Below are positions 46,186 to 46,256 of a DNA stretch of 46,256 nucleotides, piece by piece (positions within the stretch are counted from its first letter, which is position 1; each line of letters opens with the position of its first letter). Below the pieces are notes generated by a model. That model did not search any database. It had not been told where the DNA came from and saw only the letters and a list, made by a program, of their open reading frames with translations. The DNA is from a virus: the IMG/VR virus record IMGVR_UViG_3300034061_002109, positions 1 through 46,256 of that record; one strand, written 5' to 3'. Position numbers and translations under genes: made by a program.

Positions 46186-46256
46186 TTAGCGGAATCCGAA
46201 GATGGACTTGAGTTGTTCTAGGTTGGCGAAGTCACAATTCCCTTGGTATCCCTCCT
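46186..46256 (-). CDS. C-terminal end of an unidentified gene (partial, runs off right edge)
   Basis: The minus strand reads EGYQGNCDFANLEQLKSIFG, then FR and a stop at 46186, and is open to the window edge. Twenty-two residues are too few to identify the protein. The strand matches the replication block at the left edge. In a circular genome it could be a replication protein or even the end of the DnaB-like gene, but the two ends do not join in frame directly, so sequence would be missing between them. Confidence 0.4.
   Translation of the reverse strand, partial: EGYQGNCDFANLEQLKSIFGFR

Noticed and set aside
1-46256. Signs of lysogeny (integrase, attachment sites, excisionase)
   Set aside because: No such gene or direct-repeat pair was seen; the XRE protein alone does not show a lysogenic life cycle, and part of the genome is missing.

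Overview
The window is most of the genome of a lytic-looking, short-tailed (podovirus-like) double-stranded DNA bacteriophage of a bacterial host. It has a large terminase, portal, scaffold, major capsid protein, head-tail adaptor, tail nozzle, tailspike and fibres, three internal virion proteins (one of 2407 residues) and a lysis cassette. I see no tape-measure, tail-tube or sheath gene, and no integrase. The host cannot be named. Many genes lack a Shine-Dalgarno sequence and start after A/C-rich or TAAT-type leaders, while a few promoters resemble the sigma70 consensus. Both edges are cut. Position 1 lies inside a minus-strand DnaB-type helicase gene, and the last 71 bases look like the end of another minus-strand gene.

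Layout: 1-1573 is a minus-strand replication block (DnaB-like helicase, winged-helix initiator-like protein, small protein). 1810-5453 holds a tailspike, an XRE-family regulator, an HNH protein and small genes. 5481-7325 is the large terminase, on the minus strand against the other virion genes. 7364-15533 carries portal, scaffold, capsid and head genes, with a free-standing HNH endonuclease between scaffold and capsid. 15535-18416 is a long fibre gene plus a small gene. 18413-19381 is lysis (two small membrane proteins, a lipoprotein, an amidase), followed by a phosphoesterase. 20295-26838 holds two fibres with a shared Cys-rich N-terminus, nozzle, adaptor and cupin. 26832-36561 encodes the internal virion proteins. 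36666-40298 is a recombination/DNA-binding operon. 40594-42621 is a minus-strand helicase operon. 42697-44997 holds a small-terminase-like gene and minus-strand accessory genes. About 1.2 kb near the right end has no convincing gene but carries iteron-like repeats.

The most striking signal is a dispersed palindrome, consensus TTATCGTTAACGATAA. I find 21 exact copies of its TATCG-N4-CGATA core, plus three near copies. They lie next to start codons, in leaders, after stops and inside genes; about 0.04 would be expected by chance in a random sequence of this length. The arrangement recalls stoperator networks of mycobacteriophages, or ParB/KorB-type dispersed sites. Two encoded proteins are candidate binders: the XRE protein at 4673-4984, whose own promoter sits beside a copy, and the ParB/KorB-like HTH protein at 39000-39959. 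Nearly all neighbouring genes inside operons are joined by ATGA, GTGA or TAATG stop/start overlaps, and I used these to choose many starts.
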